DNA of 12,599 nucleotides, from assembly GCA_036524155.1 (NCBI GenBank), contig DATDCV010000736.1, positions 1 to 12,599 of the forward strand, read 5' to 3'. Each line of letters starts with the position of its first letter. Position 1 is the stretch's first letter. A program made the position numbers and the translations under genes. Below are positions 1-7,650 of the stretch, piece by piece. The notes beneath the pieces are model-generated. The model searched no databases, was not told where the DNA came from, and worked only from the letters and a program-made list of their open reading frames with translations. This DNA is from DATDCV01 sp036524155. GTDB lineage: Bacteria > Verrucomicrobiota > Verrucomicrobiia > Limisphaerales > UBA8199.

Positions 1-1261
1 GGCAGCCCTGGTGGCTGAAGTCCAAGCTGACGCTCTCCGGACATCCTTCGCTCTTGCGGACCGAGAAGACCTTTCCCGAAATGCGGACGGCCACCGGTGA
101 GGACGGCTGCGCTTTGGGCGGCAGGAGTGCCAGCGCGCCCAGTTTCTTCTGTAGTTCCGCTTCGACCGGTTTGTTCCTGGGCTGTGCCCGGCTTTGCATG
201 GCGGGTAGCAAGTGCTCCCAAACCAGATCAAGCACCCCCTGCATGTTGGAGGTCTCGCTTGTGATGAAAATCACCGCATCCTGCTCGGGCATCACAATCG
301 TGTATTGTCCAAACGCGCCATCGCCGCGGTAAGCATTGTGGCGGCAGCGCCAGAACTGGTAGCAGTAGCCCTGGTGCCAATCGCTTTCCTTTTTCGCGCG
401 TTCGAGGTCCGGTGCGGGTTGCTGAATCTTGAAACTGGTGGCCTCGTCGATCCAGTTGGCGGGCAGTAGTTGCCTCCCGTTCCATTCGCCCCGCTGCAGG
501 TAGAGTTGGCCGAATTTGGCCAGACCCTCCGTCTGGATTTTCAGACCCCAGCCGCCTGTGTTGATCCCGCGCGGGCACGTTTCCCACGAAATCCCTTCAA
601 CCCCCAGCGGCCCGAACAAGCGCGGTTTCAGGTAATCAATCAGCTTCTGGCCCGTCACCTTCTGCGCAATCGCGGAGAGCATGTAGGTGGCTCCGCTGTT
701 GTAGAGAAACTTCGTCCCGGGAGCATTCGGAATCGGCAAGGAAAGGAATTTTCTGACCCAGTTTTCTTCCGCCCATAATGAGCCGGTTGAATCCTGTGCG
801 TGCCCGACTGACATCGTCAGCAAGTCCTTTACCCGCAGGGCGCGGAGGTTGTCGCTGACCTCGGCGGGCAGGTCGTCCGGGAAGAACGACACGACCTGGT
901 CGTTGACGCTCAGCCTCCTCTCTGCTGCGGCGAAGCCGATGGCGGTCGAGGTGAAACTCTTGCTCATCGAATACATCATCTGCGGCGCCTCCGGCTGATA
1001 CGGGCGCCACCACCCCTCGGCGATAACGTGGCCATGGCGGACGATGATCAAACTGTGGAATTCGTGTTTGCTCCGGCCGACGGCTTCGAGGAACGCCAGG
1101 ATGCCCGGAGATGACACGCCTTGCGCCTCGGAGCGGCTGCGCGGCAGCTTCCTGCGAAGTGTTTGTCCGGCGGCCAAACTCTCCGGTGCCGAAAGAATGA
1201 AGCCCAGTCCAGCCATGCTCAGGCCAAGCTGTTTCAGGAAGATTCTGCGGTGTGAGGTCAT
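1..1261 (-). CDS. Tat-exported beta-lactamase-family serine hydrolase (3' end outside the window)
   Basis: An uninterrupted minus-strand frame runs from an ATG at 1261 to the window edge, about 420 codons, so the C-terminus is missing. The N-terminus has a twin-arginine signal (HRRIFLKQ, residues 4-11) followed by a hydrophobic stretch and an Ala-rich end near residue 32, which suggests folded export by Tat. The class C beta-lactamase / esterase EstB-like fold is shown by SMSK (Ser98 nucleophile, Lys101 base) and by YNS (Tyr187-Asn188-Ser189). A later GDGAFGQY segment sits where the family's third motif normally lies. After residue about 370 a separate tail begins, as in family members with a C-terminal beta domain. 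Such proteins hydrolyse esters, amides or D-amino-acid peptides, and the substrate cannot be told from sequence. The gene follows the subtilase on the same strand after a 242-bp gap. No clear Shine-Dalgarno sequence precedes the ATG; a hairpin does. Confidence 0.9.
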   Translation of the reverse strand, partial: MTSHRRIFLKQLGLSMAGLGFILSAPESLAAGQTLRRKLPRSRSEAQGVSSPGILAFLEAVGRSKHEFHSLIIVRHGHVIAEGWWRPYQPEAPQMMYSMSKSFTSTAIGFAAAERRLSVNDQVVSFFPDDLPAEVSDNLRALRVKDLLTMSVGHAQDSTGSLWAEENWVRKFLSLPIPNAPGTKFLYNSGATYMLSAIAQKVTGQKLIDYLKPRLFGPLGVEGISWETCPRGINTGGWGLKIQTEGLAKFGQLYLQRGEWNGRQLLPANWIDEATSFKIQQPAPDLERAKKESDWHQGYCYQFWRCRHNAYRGDGAFGQYTIVMPEQDAVIFITSETSNMQGVLDLVWEHLLPAMQSRAQPRNKPVEAELQKKLGALALLPPKAQPSSPVAVRISGKVFSVRKSEGCPESVSLDFSHQGC

Positions 1262-1280
1262 GTTCGTCAGGGGACGAACA
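1261..1280 (-). promoter_or_regulatory. Perfect hairpin abutting the serine hydrolase start codon
   Basis: Positions 1261-1268 (TGTTCGTC) and 1273-1280 (GACGAACA) are exact reverse complements around a 4-nt loop. On the minus-strand transcript the 3' arm of the stem ends on the A of the ATG at 1261. In RNA this would hold the ribosome landing site in an 8-bp stem. It could control translation, act as a protein operator, or be chance. The symmetry is directly visible; the function is inferred. Confidence 0.45.
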
Positions 1281-1503
1281 TGGTAGGATGCCACGCCGAG
1301 GTCAAGCCAAGGAAAGCCAAAAACTGGCCGATAAGACTGAGGGGGATTAATCGGGTCGTCGGCGCGGGCACCAAAACGCGCAGCGACAACGTCGCGCCTT
1401 CTGGCAGTACTGTTGGTAGCCTCGGACGTCTTCAGACCCTCCATTTCCTTTTCCACGGGGACCAGTCGAACGGCCGCCCGACGAACTTTTCTGCGCCCAG
1501 AAG

Positions 1504-3075
1504 TCAAGGACGTTGCAGGCGGAAAAACAGGCTCGCGGACGCAGTGGGAAGTGTGACGACGTTCTGACCGTTGCTAACGCTGACGGTTGTGCCAACTGGC
1601 AACCACACGGGGGAGGCCAAAGTCGAGGTCGAGAAGAGGCGAAACCCTGTCGGAGCAAGCGGCCACGTCAGCACCAGGTCGGACGCAGTCAGGGTCAGGT
1701 TCAGTTTCACGCTGAAGAACTCAAACGCGAGCGCATAGGTTTCGCTGAGCGAGACACGAGTGGAGGCTGCCTTTTGGACCTGGAGATCGTAGCGGCCAGG
1801 TGCCAGCGCGGGAACGAAGATCTCTTCGACGTTGTCAATAGGGCTGACGCTGGAGGCGACCAGGTTCGAGGTGACGGTATCGTAGAGGAAAAGGTTAAGA
1901 TCGTTGATACTGGCTTTGTTCAGCGGTTTGTTCCACACCAACGTAGCAGTGAGTGTGGAGACGTTTGTCACCAGGAAATAGTAATGGTTGACCTGGTCGG
2001 AGACGTTGATGCCGATCGATTTGTTGGTAATGGAAGCGAAGTCCCAGCCGGTCAGGGCGACCTCATTATTCAGGTTGGTCCCTGGCGGATGCGGGCTGCC
2101 GGGCGAATTGGAGGTGGATTCGATGGGGGCGTGCTGACCACCCCGAAGCTGGCTCCAGGCGTTGAAGACGTCCACGAGGCCGGCACCGTAACGAAAATCG
2201 AGCGGACTGGTGCTGGAATTGATCCAGTCGGAGGGTTTGATGGCACCGTTGAGCAAGAGTGCTTTGATGGTGCGGAGATCGGCGGCTGCATTGGTAGTCG
2301 CAGGACCGCCGTCGCCACGGGTGGCAGCCTGAACGAGAACGGCGGCGGAGCCTGAGACGTAGGGGATGGAGTAACTGTTCGCACCATTAGGGAAATTGGC
2401 AGCATCAGGAGCGACTAGATCAGGCTTGCAGCGGCCGTCAGATGTTGGGCCGACGCCAGAAGGTGAACCGTAGATGCCGACGCCCAAGCCGTTGTAACAA
2501 GTGCCGGGCGGCAGGACGCTGCCGCCATTACCAACCCCCGACGAAAAGATGGTACCGTAGCGGGCGGCATAGTTGTCGTAATCCGGGTTTACGGTGGCTT
2601 CGTCACTCGCCATGAAAGTGAAGCTCTGGTTGACGATGCGGCCAGGGATGGACGGTTGCTGCAAGCTGCCGACAAAATTGTTGTAGAAATAGTCAGCGTC
2701 ATAGTTGTCCACGTGGCTAACCAGGGGCGCCGGGCCAGTGTTCAGCCCATAAAAGTTGGCGGCAACGAGGTTCGCATGCCATGACTCGAGGCCGACGCTG
2801 TTGGGGAAATTGGCTGCAGAACCGTTGCTGGACACCCAGGTAACCAGGGAGACGTCCTGGCCAACCGCAGCCGGGTTGACCTCGAAGGCGTTCGCGGCCA
2901 CGGTGCCTTCGACGTGCGCGACGCGAACCGAGCCGGCCTTGAGTGTGGGATCAACCTGCCAGAGCAACGTGGCGCCGATGGTATCGAGGTCGCCGCCGCG
3001 GGCACAGACCGGGCAGACGCACAGGAAAAATAGAAAAAACGGCCTGCCAAGAGTGCTCCAATGCATGTATTTCAT
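1504..3075 (-). CDS. Exported S8 subtilase-like protein with KP-43-type C-terminal beta domain
   Basis: The 523-residue product starts with a signal peptide (hydrophobic residues 12-21, likely cut near Ala25). Subtilase landmarks follow in order. VRVAHVEG (50-57) aligns with the strand that normally carries the catalytic Asp, but shows Glu56 instead. SWHANLVAANFYG (98-110) matches the His motif (His100). SGVGNGG (179-185) gives the oxyanion Asn183, KPDLVAP (217-223) is typical of the family, and ANSYSIPYVSG (232-242) is a divergent form of GTSMAxP-x-V-x-G with Ser234 as nucleophile. Residues 365-435 contain NDLNL and DNVEE and end in PGRYDLQV, the beta-sandwich seen after KP-43-type subtilases. 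The last 60 residues form a further module ending FFRLQRP. There is no obvious prodomain. It is divergent from the glycosidase-like gene. It is either an active protease with a variant triad or a binding protein that lost activity. Confidence 0.88.
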   Translation of the reverse strand: MKYMHWSTLGRPFFLFFLCVCPVCARGGDLDTIGATLLWQVDPTLKAGSVRVAHVEGTVAANAFEVNPAAVGQDVSLVTWVSSNGSAANFPNSVGLESWHANLVAANFYGLNTGPAPLVSHVDNYDADYFYNNFVGSLQQPSIPGRIVNQSFTFMASDEATVNPDYDNYAARYGTIFSSGVGNGGSVLPPGTCYNGLGVGIYGSPSGVGPTSDGRCKPDLVAPDAANFPNGANSYSIPYVSGSAAVLVQAATRGDGGPATTNAAADLRTIKALLLNGAIKPSDWINSSTSPLDFRYGAGLVDVFNAWSQLRGGQHAPIESTSNSPGSPHPPGTNLNNEVALTGWDFASITNKSIGINVSDQVNHYYFLVTNVSTLTATLVWNKPLNKASINDLNLFLYDTVTSNLVASSVSPIDNVEEIFVPALAPGRYDLQVQKAASTRVSLSETYALAFEFFSVKLNLTLTASDLVLTWPLAPTGFRLFSTSTLASPVWLPVGTTVSVSNGQNVVTLPTASASLFFRLQRP

Positions 3076-3239
3076 TGATGGTTCCGGCGACGGCGGATGA
3101 TATTCCGGAGAGAGCCCGAAGCCAACCTGTGATTTTTTGAATTTACTTTGCTTTTAGTTAAAGGATTGGCTACAGGCGTTTCCAGTATCAAATGCACCTG
3201 CTTATGATTACGACCCAGTGCCGCTCTCCGGAAAGAACA
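3076..3239. promoter_or_regulatory. Divergent promoter region between subtilase and glycosidase genes
   Basis: These 164 bases separate two genes that point away from each other and must contain, or lie near, both promoters. A strongly AT-rich block at 3131-3164 stands out against GC-rich surroundings. No convincing paired -35/-10 boxes were found on either strand. A 10-bp inverted repeat, TTCCGGAGAG at 3103-3112 and CTCTCCGGAA at 3224-3233, flanks the AT block, with one arm near each start codon. This arrangement would suit a shared regulator. The right arm overlaps the candidate ribosome binding site of the plus-strand gene (GGAAAG, 3230-3235). Confidence 0.35.
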
Positions 3240-6200
3240 ATGTTCCCATGCCGCAGAACCGGGAGACTCCTCTTCAGGATGGCTGGCGTTGCTTTGGCTG
3301 TATCGTGCTGGTGCGCGACGGGGGCGGAGGCCCGGGAGTCGCGGACGACAGTTATCCTTCAGCCACGAGACGCCTCGTGGGCCGAAGCGCTCGCGGCACG
3401 CGAGATTCGACGATATATCTACGTGCGAAGCGGGGAGTTGATCCCAATCAATGCGGGGTCGGACCGCCTTCCGCCAAAAAAGAATGTCATCCTGGTGGCC
3501 CGCAAAAGCCGTCCTCTCGTGGGGCAATTGAGTGATGTTGGCGCCGATGTAAACAGGCTCGGACCGCAGTGTTACCTCCTGAAAACGGTTGCGCGGCCGC
3601 AGGCCAAGGGCTCAGGGTTCCCGGTCAAAAGGCTAATGATCGTGGGAGGCGATGATGCGGGGGTCCTCTATGGGGCATATCGATTCGCCGAGGTGCTGGG
3701 TGTGCGGTTTTACCTTGAGGGGGACGTGATTCCCGACGAGCGAATGAAGTGGGAATTGCCGTTGGTGGATGAGCATTCCCGGCCGCTGTTTGCGTTGCGC
3801 GGCATTCAACCGTTCCATGATTTTCCCGAAGGACCAGACTGGTGGAACCGGGATGATTACCTGGCCGTCATCGGACAACTGCCAAAGCTGCGCATGAATT
3901 TCATCGGGTTGCACACCTATCCGGAGGGGCGGCCAAATGCCGAACCAACGGTTTGGATCGGGAGGGCAAGCGACATCGGTGAGAAGGGAGCGGTGAAGTT
4001 CAGTTATCCGTCGAGCTACCAGAACACCTTGCGCGGCAACTGGGGATATGTGGCAAAAAAGACCGGGGAATACATCTTTGGAAGCTCGCAGTTATTTGAG
4101 CGCGATGGCTACGGAGCCGAGGTGATGGCCGGATTCATGCCTCAGCCGACGACGCCGGAGGAGTGCAACGAGGTCTTTGACCGCACCTCGGCAATGCTGC
4201 GGGACGCGTTCTCGTTTGCCCACCAGGTCGGGGTCAAGACGTGCGTCGGGACCGAGACCCCGCTGGTTATTCCGAAGCTCGTCCAGCAACGGCTGAAAGA
4301 CGCAGGAGCAAATCCCTCCGAACTCTCGACGGTCCAGGCGCTGTACGCCGGGATTTTTCGCCGCGCCGCTCTGGCCTACCCACTGGATTATTATTGGTTT
4401 TGGACACCGGAGGATTGGACATGGTCCGGGACGAAAGATGAAGCGGTCAAGGCGACCATGGACGACCTGGCGGCGGCAATCGCGGCCCACAAGGCAGCGC
4501 ACGCGCCGTTTGGACTTGCCACTTGCGGATGGGTGTTGGGTCCGCAACAGGATCGAGCGATGTTCGACAAAACACTCCCCAAGGAAGTAGCAGTGAGCTG
4601 CATCAACCGGGAAGTCGGCAAGACGCCGGTCGAACCCGGCTTTGCGGAGGTGCATGGGCGCGCCAAATGGGCGATTCCGTGGATGGAGGACGATCCGGCG
4701 TTGACTTCGCTGCAGTTGTGGGTGGGCCGGATGAGACGGGATGCGGCGGATGCGCTGCGATATGGTTGTGACGGGCTGATGGGAATTCACTGGCGGACGC
4801 GGGCGCTGGGACCAAACGTCAGCGCGCTGGCGCAAGCCGCATGGAATCAGCAGCCGTGGCTCGAATCCTATAAGCCGGCGCCGCTGGCACCGAAAGAACC
4901 TCAGGAACCCGGCCCGGTGGGAGGGGCTGTGGCAGCGTTCCCGAACAACCCGATTGCCGGAACGGAGGACCAAACGCTGTATCAGACTGTTCGTTACAAT
5001 GTATCAGCGTACCACCTGCGGGCATCGAACGGCATATGCCGGGTGACATTGAAATTCTGCGAACCCCACTACGGCGAAGCAGGCAAACGCGTGTTCGACG
5101 TGAAGCTGCAGGGGCAAACGATCATTACGAACCTGGACATTTTCGGCCGGGTGGGAAAGAACCGGGCGCTGGATTACACGTTTGAAAACATCCTGGTGAC
5201 CAATGGGTGGGTACGGATTGATTTTGTGCCGCGGGTGGAGTTTCCGAGCATCGCCGCGATCGACATCGAGGGCACAGGCTTCACGACCAGGGTTAATTGT
5301 GGCGGGCCGGCTTACCGGGATTACGCGGCCGATGCACCGGCCTCAGAGACGGTCAAACAGGTCTATGCAGAAACGAAGGACTTTTACCAGGACTGGGCCA
5401 GGCATGAATTCGGGGACGCTGCGGGGTCAGACGCAGCAGCGATATTCACCAAACTCGACTGCAAGTTGCCGGTGCAGTCCGTATGGACCGACGGGCCAGG
5501 CGGCATCCAGCCGGACGCGCGACCCTGGGACCAGGTGAAAAACGACTATGCCTTCGTGGACGAGTTTGCCGGCTTGCGCCCCCGGGTACGAGGCGCCGGG
5601 GCCATGGAACGGTATGATTATTGGCTGAACACACTCCAGTATCTCCGAAGCATCGGGCAACTCAATTGCGCGTGGGGGGAGTATAACCGCGCGCTGGACA
5701 GAGTGCGGGCCGAAAAAGAGCCGCAGAAGCGACAAGCGCTAGCACGGGAAGCTGCCCTGCCGGCGCGCGCCGAAGTGGTGCGCGTGCTTCGGTCACTGTA
5801 CGAGCACCTGCTTGGGACGGTGTCAACGCCTGGGGAGCTCGGCACGGTTATGAACTGGAACCAGCACAACCTCCCGCTGGTACTAACGAAACCAGGCGAA
5901 GAGCTGGCAAGAATCCTGGGGCATGAACTGCCCGTCGCGACCGAAGCGGATATGCGCTACCATGGCCCGGTGCGGGTCATTGTGCCCACTCGGCGCACCG
6001 GCGTACAGGTCGACGAGGTCCTCGAACTGAAGGTGATTGTTCTTTCGAAAGAGCCTCCAATGCAGGCGGAACTGTTTTGGCGAACGCTGGGCAAGGGGAA
6101 GTTTTCGAAGATCCCCCTTCGCCTTGTGGCACGCGGAGTCTATTCGGCGCAACTTCCACCGGCTGGCCAAGGCGATTTCGAGTACTACGTCAAGGTAGCG

Positions 6201-6281
6201 ACTGATGCCAAGCCGCCGGTATATTTTCCGCAGAGCGCCCCGCAGCTAAACCAAACGGTGGTGGTTTACGGCGCTTACTAG
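3240..6281 (+). CDS. Exported DUF4838/GH67-N-like glycosidase with malectin domain
   Basis: The preferred start is the ATG at 3240. It follows GGAAAG by 4 nt and opens a good signal peptide (basic CRRTGR, hydrophobic GVALAV, cut after AEA near residue 31), giving 1013 residues; an in-frame ATG at 3192 would add 16. Residues about 35-170 resemble the N-terminal domain of alpha-glucuronidases (GVLYGAYRFAEVLGVRFY, 141-158). Residues about 184-535 form a DUF4838-like region with YYWFWTPEDW around Glu391 and a GIHWRTR motif. Residues 564-679 are a malectin-type carbohydrate-binding domain (YQTVRYN, GKRVFDVKLQGQ, ending AAIDIEG). A helical region with DYWLNTLQYLR (about 684-899) and a C-terminal beta domain (about 910-1013) follow. 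The family acts on plant or algal polysaccharides in several bacteria, but substrate and catalytic residues are not certain here; Glu339 and Glu391 are candidates. It is probably periplasmic or secreted. Confidence 0.88.
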   Translation: MFPCRRTGRLLFRMAGVALAVSCWCATGAEARESRTTVILQPRDASWAEALAAREIRRYIYVRSGELIPINAGSDRLPPKKNVILVARKSRPLVGQLSDVGADVNRLGPQCYLLKTVARPQAKGSGFPVKRLMIVGGDDAGVLYGAYRFAEVLGVRFYLEGDVIPDERMKWELPLVDEHSRPLFALRGIQPFHDFPEGPDWWNRDDYLAVIGQLPKLRMNFIGLHTYPEGRPNAEPTVWIGRASDIGEKGAVKFSYPSSYQNTLRGNWGYVAKKTGEYIFGSSQLFERDGYGAEVMAGFMPQPTTPEECNEVFDRTSAMLRDAFSFAHQVGVKTCVGTETPLVIPKLVQQRLKDAGANPSELSTVQALYAGIFRRAALAYPLDYYWFWTPEDWTWSGTKDEAVKATMDDLAAAIAAHKAAHAPFGLATCGWVLGPQQDRAMFDKTLPKEVAVSCINREVGKTPVEPGFAEVHGRAKWAIPWMEDDPALTSLQLWVGRMRRDAADALRYGCDGLMGIHWRTRALGPNVSALAQAAWNQQPWLESYKPAPLAPKEPQEPGPVGGAVAAFPNNPIAGTEDQTLYQTVRYNVSAYHLRASNGICRVTLKFCEPHYGEAGKRVFDVKLQGQTIITNLDIFGRVGKNRALDYTFENILVTNGWVRIDFVPRVEFPSIAAIDIEGTGFTTRVNCGGPAYRDYAADAPASETVKQVYAETKDFYQDWARHEFGDAAGSDAAAIFTKLDCKLPVQSVWTDGPGGIQPDARPWDQVKNDYAFVDEFAGLRPRVRGAGAMERYDYWLNTLQYLRSIGQLNCAWGEYNRALDRVRAEKEPQKRQALAREAALPARAEVVRVLRSLYEHLLGTVSTPGELGTVMNWNQHNLPLVLTKPGEELARILGHELPVATEADMRYHGPVRVIVPTRRTGVQVDEVLELKVIVLSKEPPMQAELFWRTLGKGKFSKIPLRLVARGVYSAQLPPAGQGDFEYYVKVATDAKPPVYFPQSAPQLNQTVVVYGAY

Positions 6282-6290
6282 GAGGTAGGA

Positions 6291-6545
6291 CTACAAGCGC
6301 GTGCGGGTTTTGCGATTAAGCCGCGAGAGCATAACGTTGCGTACGGCACCTTTAAGAATCCGGTGGGCCTGCGCCAACGCCTCATCCAGCCGTGCGCACT
6401 CGTCCAACTCGATTTCATCCATGGGGTTCTGACGCACAAGGTCTTGAGCGGCCTGGCTGCAAGCCGCCCGCATGGCATCAAGTTCGTAGGCGATTCGGGC
6501 GGTGCGGCCTATCGGCAGTGCTGCATTGCGTTTGCTCGTTCTCAC
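6291..6545 (-). CDS. Small hypothetical protein, helical and charged
   Basis: A short minus-strand frame ends at 6291. From a GTG at 6545 it encodes 84 residues; an ATG at 6659 would give 122, but the added N-terminal part reads like non-coding sequence and crosses the palindrome at 6556-6579. The main part (RIAYELDAMRAACSQAAQDL, then EIELDECARLDEALAQAHRI) is rich in Ala, Glu, Asp and Leu and would form helices, perhaps a coiled coil. Codon pattern and composition look coding. It has no signal peptide and no family I recognise. It converges with the glycosidase-like gene, the two stops lying about 10 bases apart. It may be a remnant of a longer gene. Confidence 0.42.
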   Translation of the reverse strand: MRTSKRNAALPIGRTARIAYELDAMRAACSQAAQDLVRQNPMDEIELDECARLDEALAQAHRILKGAVRNVMLSRLNRKTRTRL

Positions 6546-6555
6546 ATCCCAACAA

Positions 6556-6579
6556 TGCGGACTCCCCAAGGAGCCCGCA
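6556..6579. repeat. Intergenic palindrome (10-bp arms, 4-nt loop)
   Basis: TGCGGACTCC at 6556-6565 faces GGAGCCCGCA at 6570-6579 across a CCAA loop, with one mismatched pair. On the minus strand that pair becomes a G-U wobble, so the RNA hairpin would be nearly perfect. It lies in the 193-bp gap between the small gene and the alpha/beta hydrolase. No T-run follows on either strand, which argues against a simple terminator. The form resembles short palindromic repeats scattered between genes in large Verrucomicrobia genomes, but its copy number cannot be judged from one copy. Confidence 0.5.
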
Positions 6580-6738
6580 CTCGGCGGCCGTCCGATATTG
6601 GAATCAGTGTCCGTCTGACAAACACCCCATAGCGGGATACGAGAGAGCAATCCGCACATCCCGGGTCCCCGCCTTCTGAATCGACCTTGTGGAATGCAAG
6701 ATCTTTTCCCGCGCGTTGACTCAGCGGTCCGGGCGATA

Positions 6739-7464
6739 TCACTTCCGTTTTTGAGCTAGGAGCCACGCGTAGAATTCGGGATTGTTGTAGGTTTCGGTCC
6801 AGGAATCGTGGCCCGCCTCGGGATAAACGGTGAATTTCACGTTGCCGCCGGCCGCCTTGACGGCCTGCACCATTTCCTCGGATCGCTTCAGCGGGACAGT
6901 CGGGTCCTTGGCGCCATGAAATACCCAGATGGGGAGGCGCGACAGTTTTTTTGCGTCGACGGGGTTGCCGCCGCCACAGATCGGAGCAATGGCTGCGAGC
7001 TTTTCGGGATGTGCAGCCGCGAGAGCCCAGGTGCCGTAGCCGCCCATGCTTAACCCGGTGAGGTAGACGCGATCTTTGTCGACGCGGTATTTGCTGATTA
7101 CGTCATCGAGCAAGGCGTTGAGCGTATCGGGGTTCCACCCACGGCCGGGGCTTTGCGGAGAAACGAGGATGAACGGGAACTCGCGTCCGGCCTCGACAAG
7201 TTTGGGAGGGCCGTGAACCTTCACTTTGGCGAGGTCGGTGCCAGACTCGCCGGCGCCATGAAGGAAAAGGACGAGTGGCCATTTCTCCTTGGAATTCTCG
7301 TAGCCGGCTGGCAGGGCCAGCCAGTAATCGAGCTTCGCCTTGACGGTGATCTTGCTTTCGAAGTGCTTGGCCTGCTGGGAGGCGGCACGGAGCGAAGCCG
7401 GCGTGGTGATTAGCGCCAGCACCGCAAACGTGTTTAGGACATTGATAACGCGCGAGGTTTTCAT
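6739..7464 (-). CDS. Exported alpha/beta hydrolase (PHB-depolymerase / feruloyl-esterase-like)
   Basis: The 241-residue product has a signal peptide (residues 1-28, ending LRAA) and a compact alpha/beta hydrolase domain. Visible landmarks are the oxyanion-loop motif LFLHGAGESG (66-75), the nucleophile elbow GLSMGGYG (Ser139), Asp187 in HGAKDPTVP and His219 in EAGHDSW, a complete Ser-Asp-His triad in the usual order. The N-terminal YWLALPAGYE and the overall length match the single-domain esterase / prolyl-oligopeptidase-like family annotated as phospholipase/carboxylesterase or PHB depolymerase. Members often remove acyl or feruloyl groups from polysaccharides; the substrate here is unknown. 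It lies 186 bp downstream of arabinose isomerase on the same strand. No strong Shine-Dalgarno sequence precedes the ATG. Confidence 0.9.
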   Translation of the reverse strand: MKTSRVINVLNTFAVLALITTPASLRAASQQAKHFESKITVKAKLDYWLALPAGYENSKEKWPLVLFLHGAGESGTDLAKVKVHGPPKLVEAGREFPFILVSPQSPGRGWNPDTLNALLDDVISKYRVDKDRVYLTGLSMGGYGTWALAAAHPEKLAAIAPICGGGNPVDAKKLSRLPIWVFHGAKDPTVPLKRSEEMVQAVKAAGGNVKFTVYPEAGHDSWTETYNNPEFYAWLLAQKRK

Positions 7465-7631
7465 TTTTCAATTCTAAGGACAGTGAATGAATAGGGTGCG
7501 AAAACGGTATTGAAACTCAAAGCCAACGCGGCCGACCTCTGAAGTAACGGGCGCGATTTTGGCGGGTTGTTCGAGCGAGTTTGGATCGGCGGGTGAACTT
7601 GATTTCATGGACCGTGCCAGAATAAAATGGA

Positions 7632-7650
7632 GACAGGCGGGACGCCTGTC
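7632..7650. repeat. Perfect palindrome touching the araA stop codon
   Basis: GACAGGCG (7632-7639) and CGCCTGTC (7643-7650) are exact reverse complements around a 3-nt loop. On the minus strand the hairpin begins directly after the TAG stop codon of arabinose isomerase (7653-7651) and is followed by a short T-containing stretch without a full T-run. It could protect the mRNA 3' end, act as a weak terminator, or be a copy of a dispersed REP-like element. The rest of the gap (7465-7631) shows no recognisable gene or RNA. Confidence 0.55.

Noticed and set aside
1378..1397. Small GC-rich hairpin downstream of the subtilase, considered as its terminator
   Set aside because: The stem is only 5 bp without bulges (GCGAC/GTCGC), with a short GTTTTGG after it on the minus strand, which is too weak to call.
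1513..2355. Long plus-strand open frame (280 codons) antisense to the subtilase
   Set aside because: The opposite strand encodes clear subtilase motifs over the same bases. The plus frame has no recognisable domain and is a by-product of GC-rich codon usage.
4092..4973. Minus-strand open frame of 293 codons inside the glycosidase-like gene
   Set aside because: Its translation is Arg/Pro-rich with no domain, while the plus strand carries conserved family motifs throughout.
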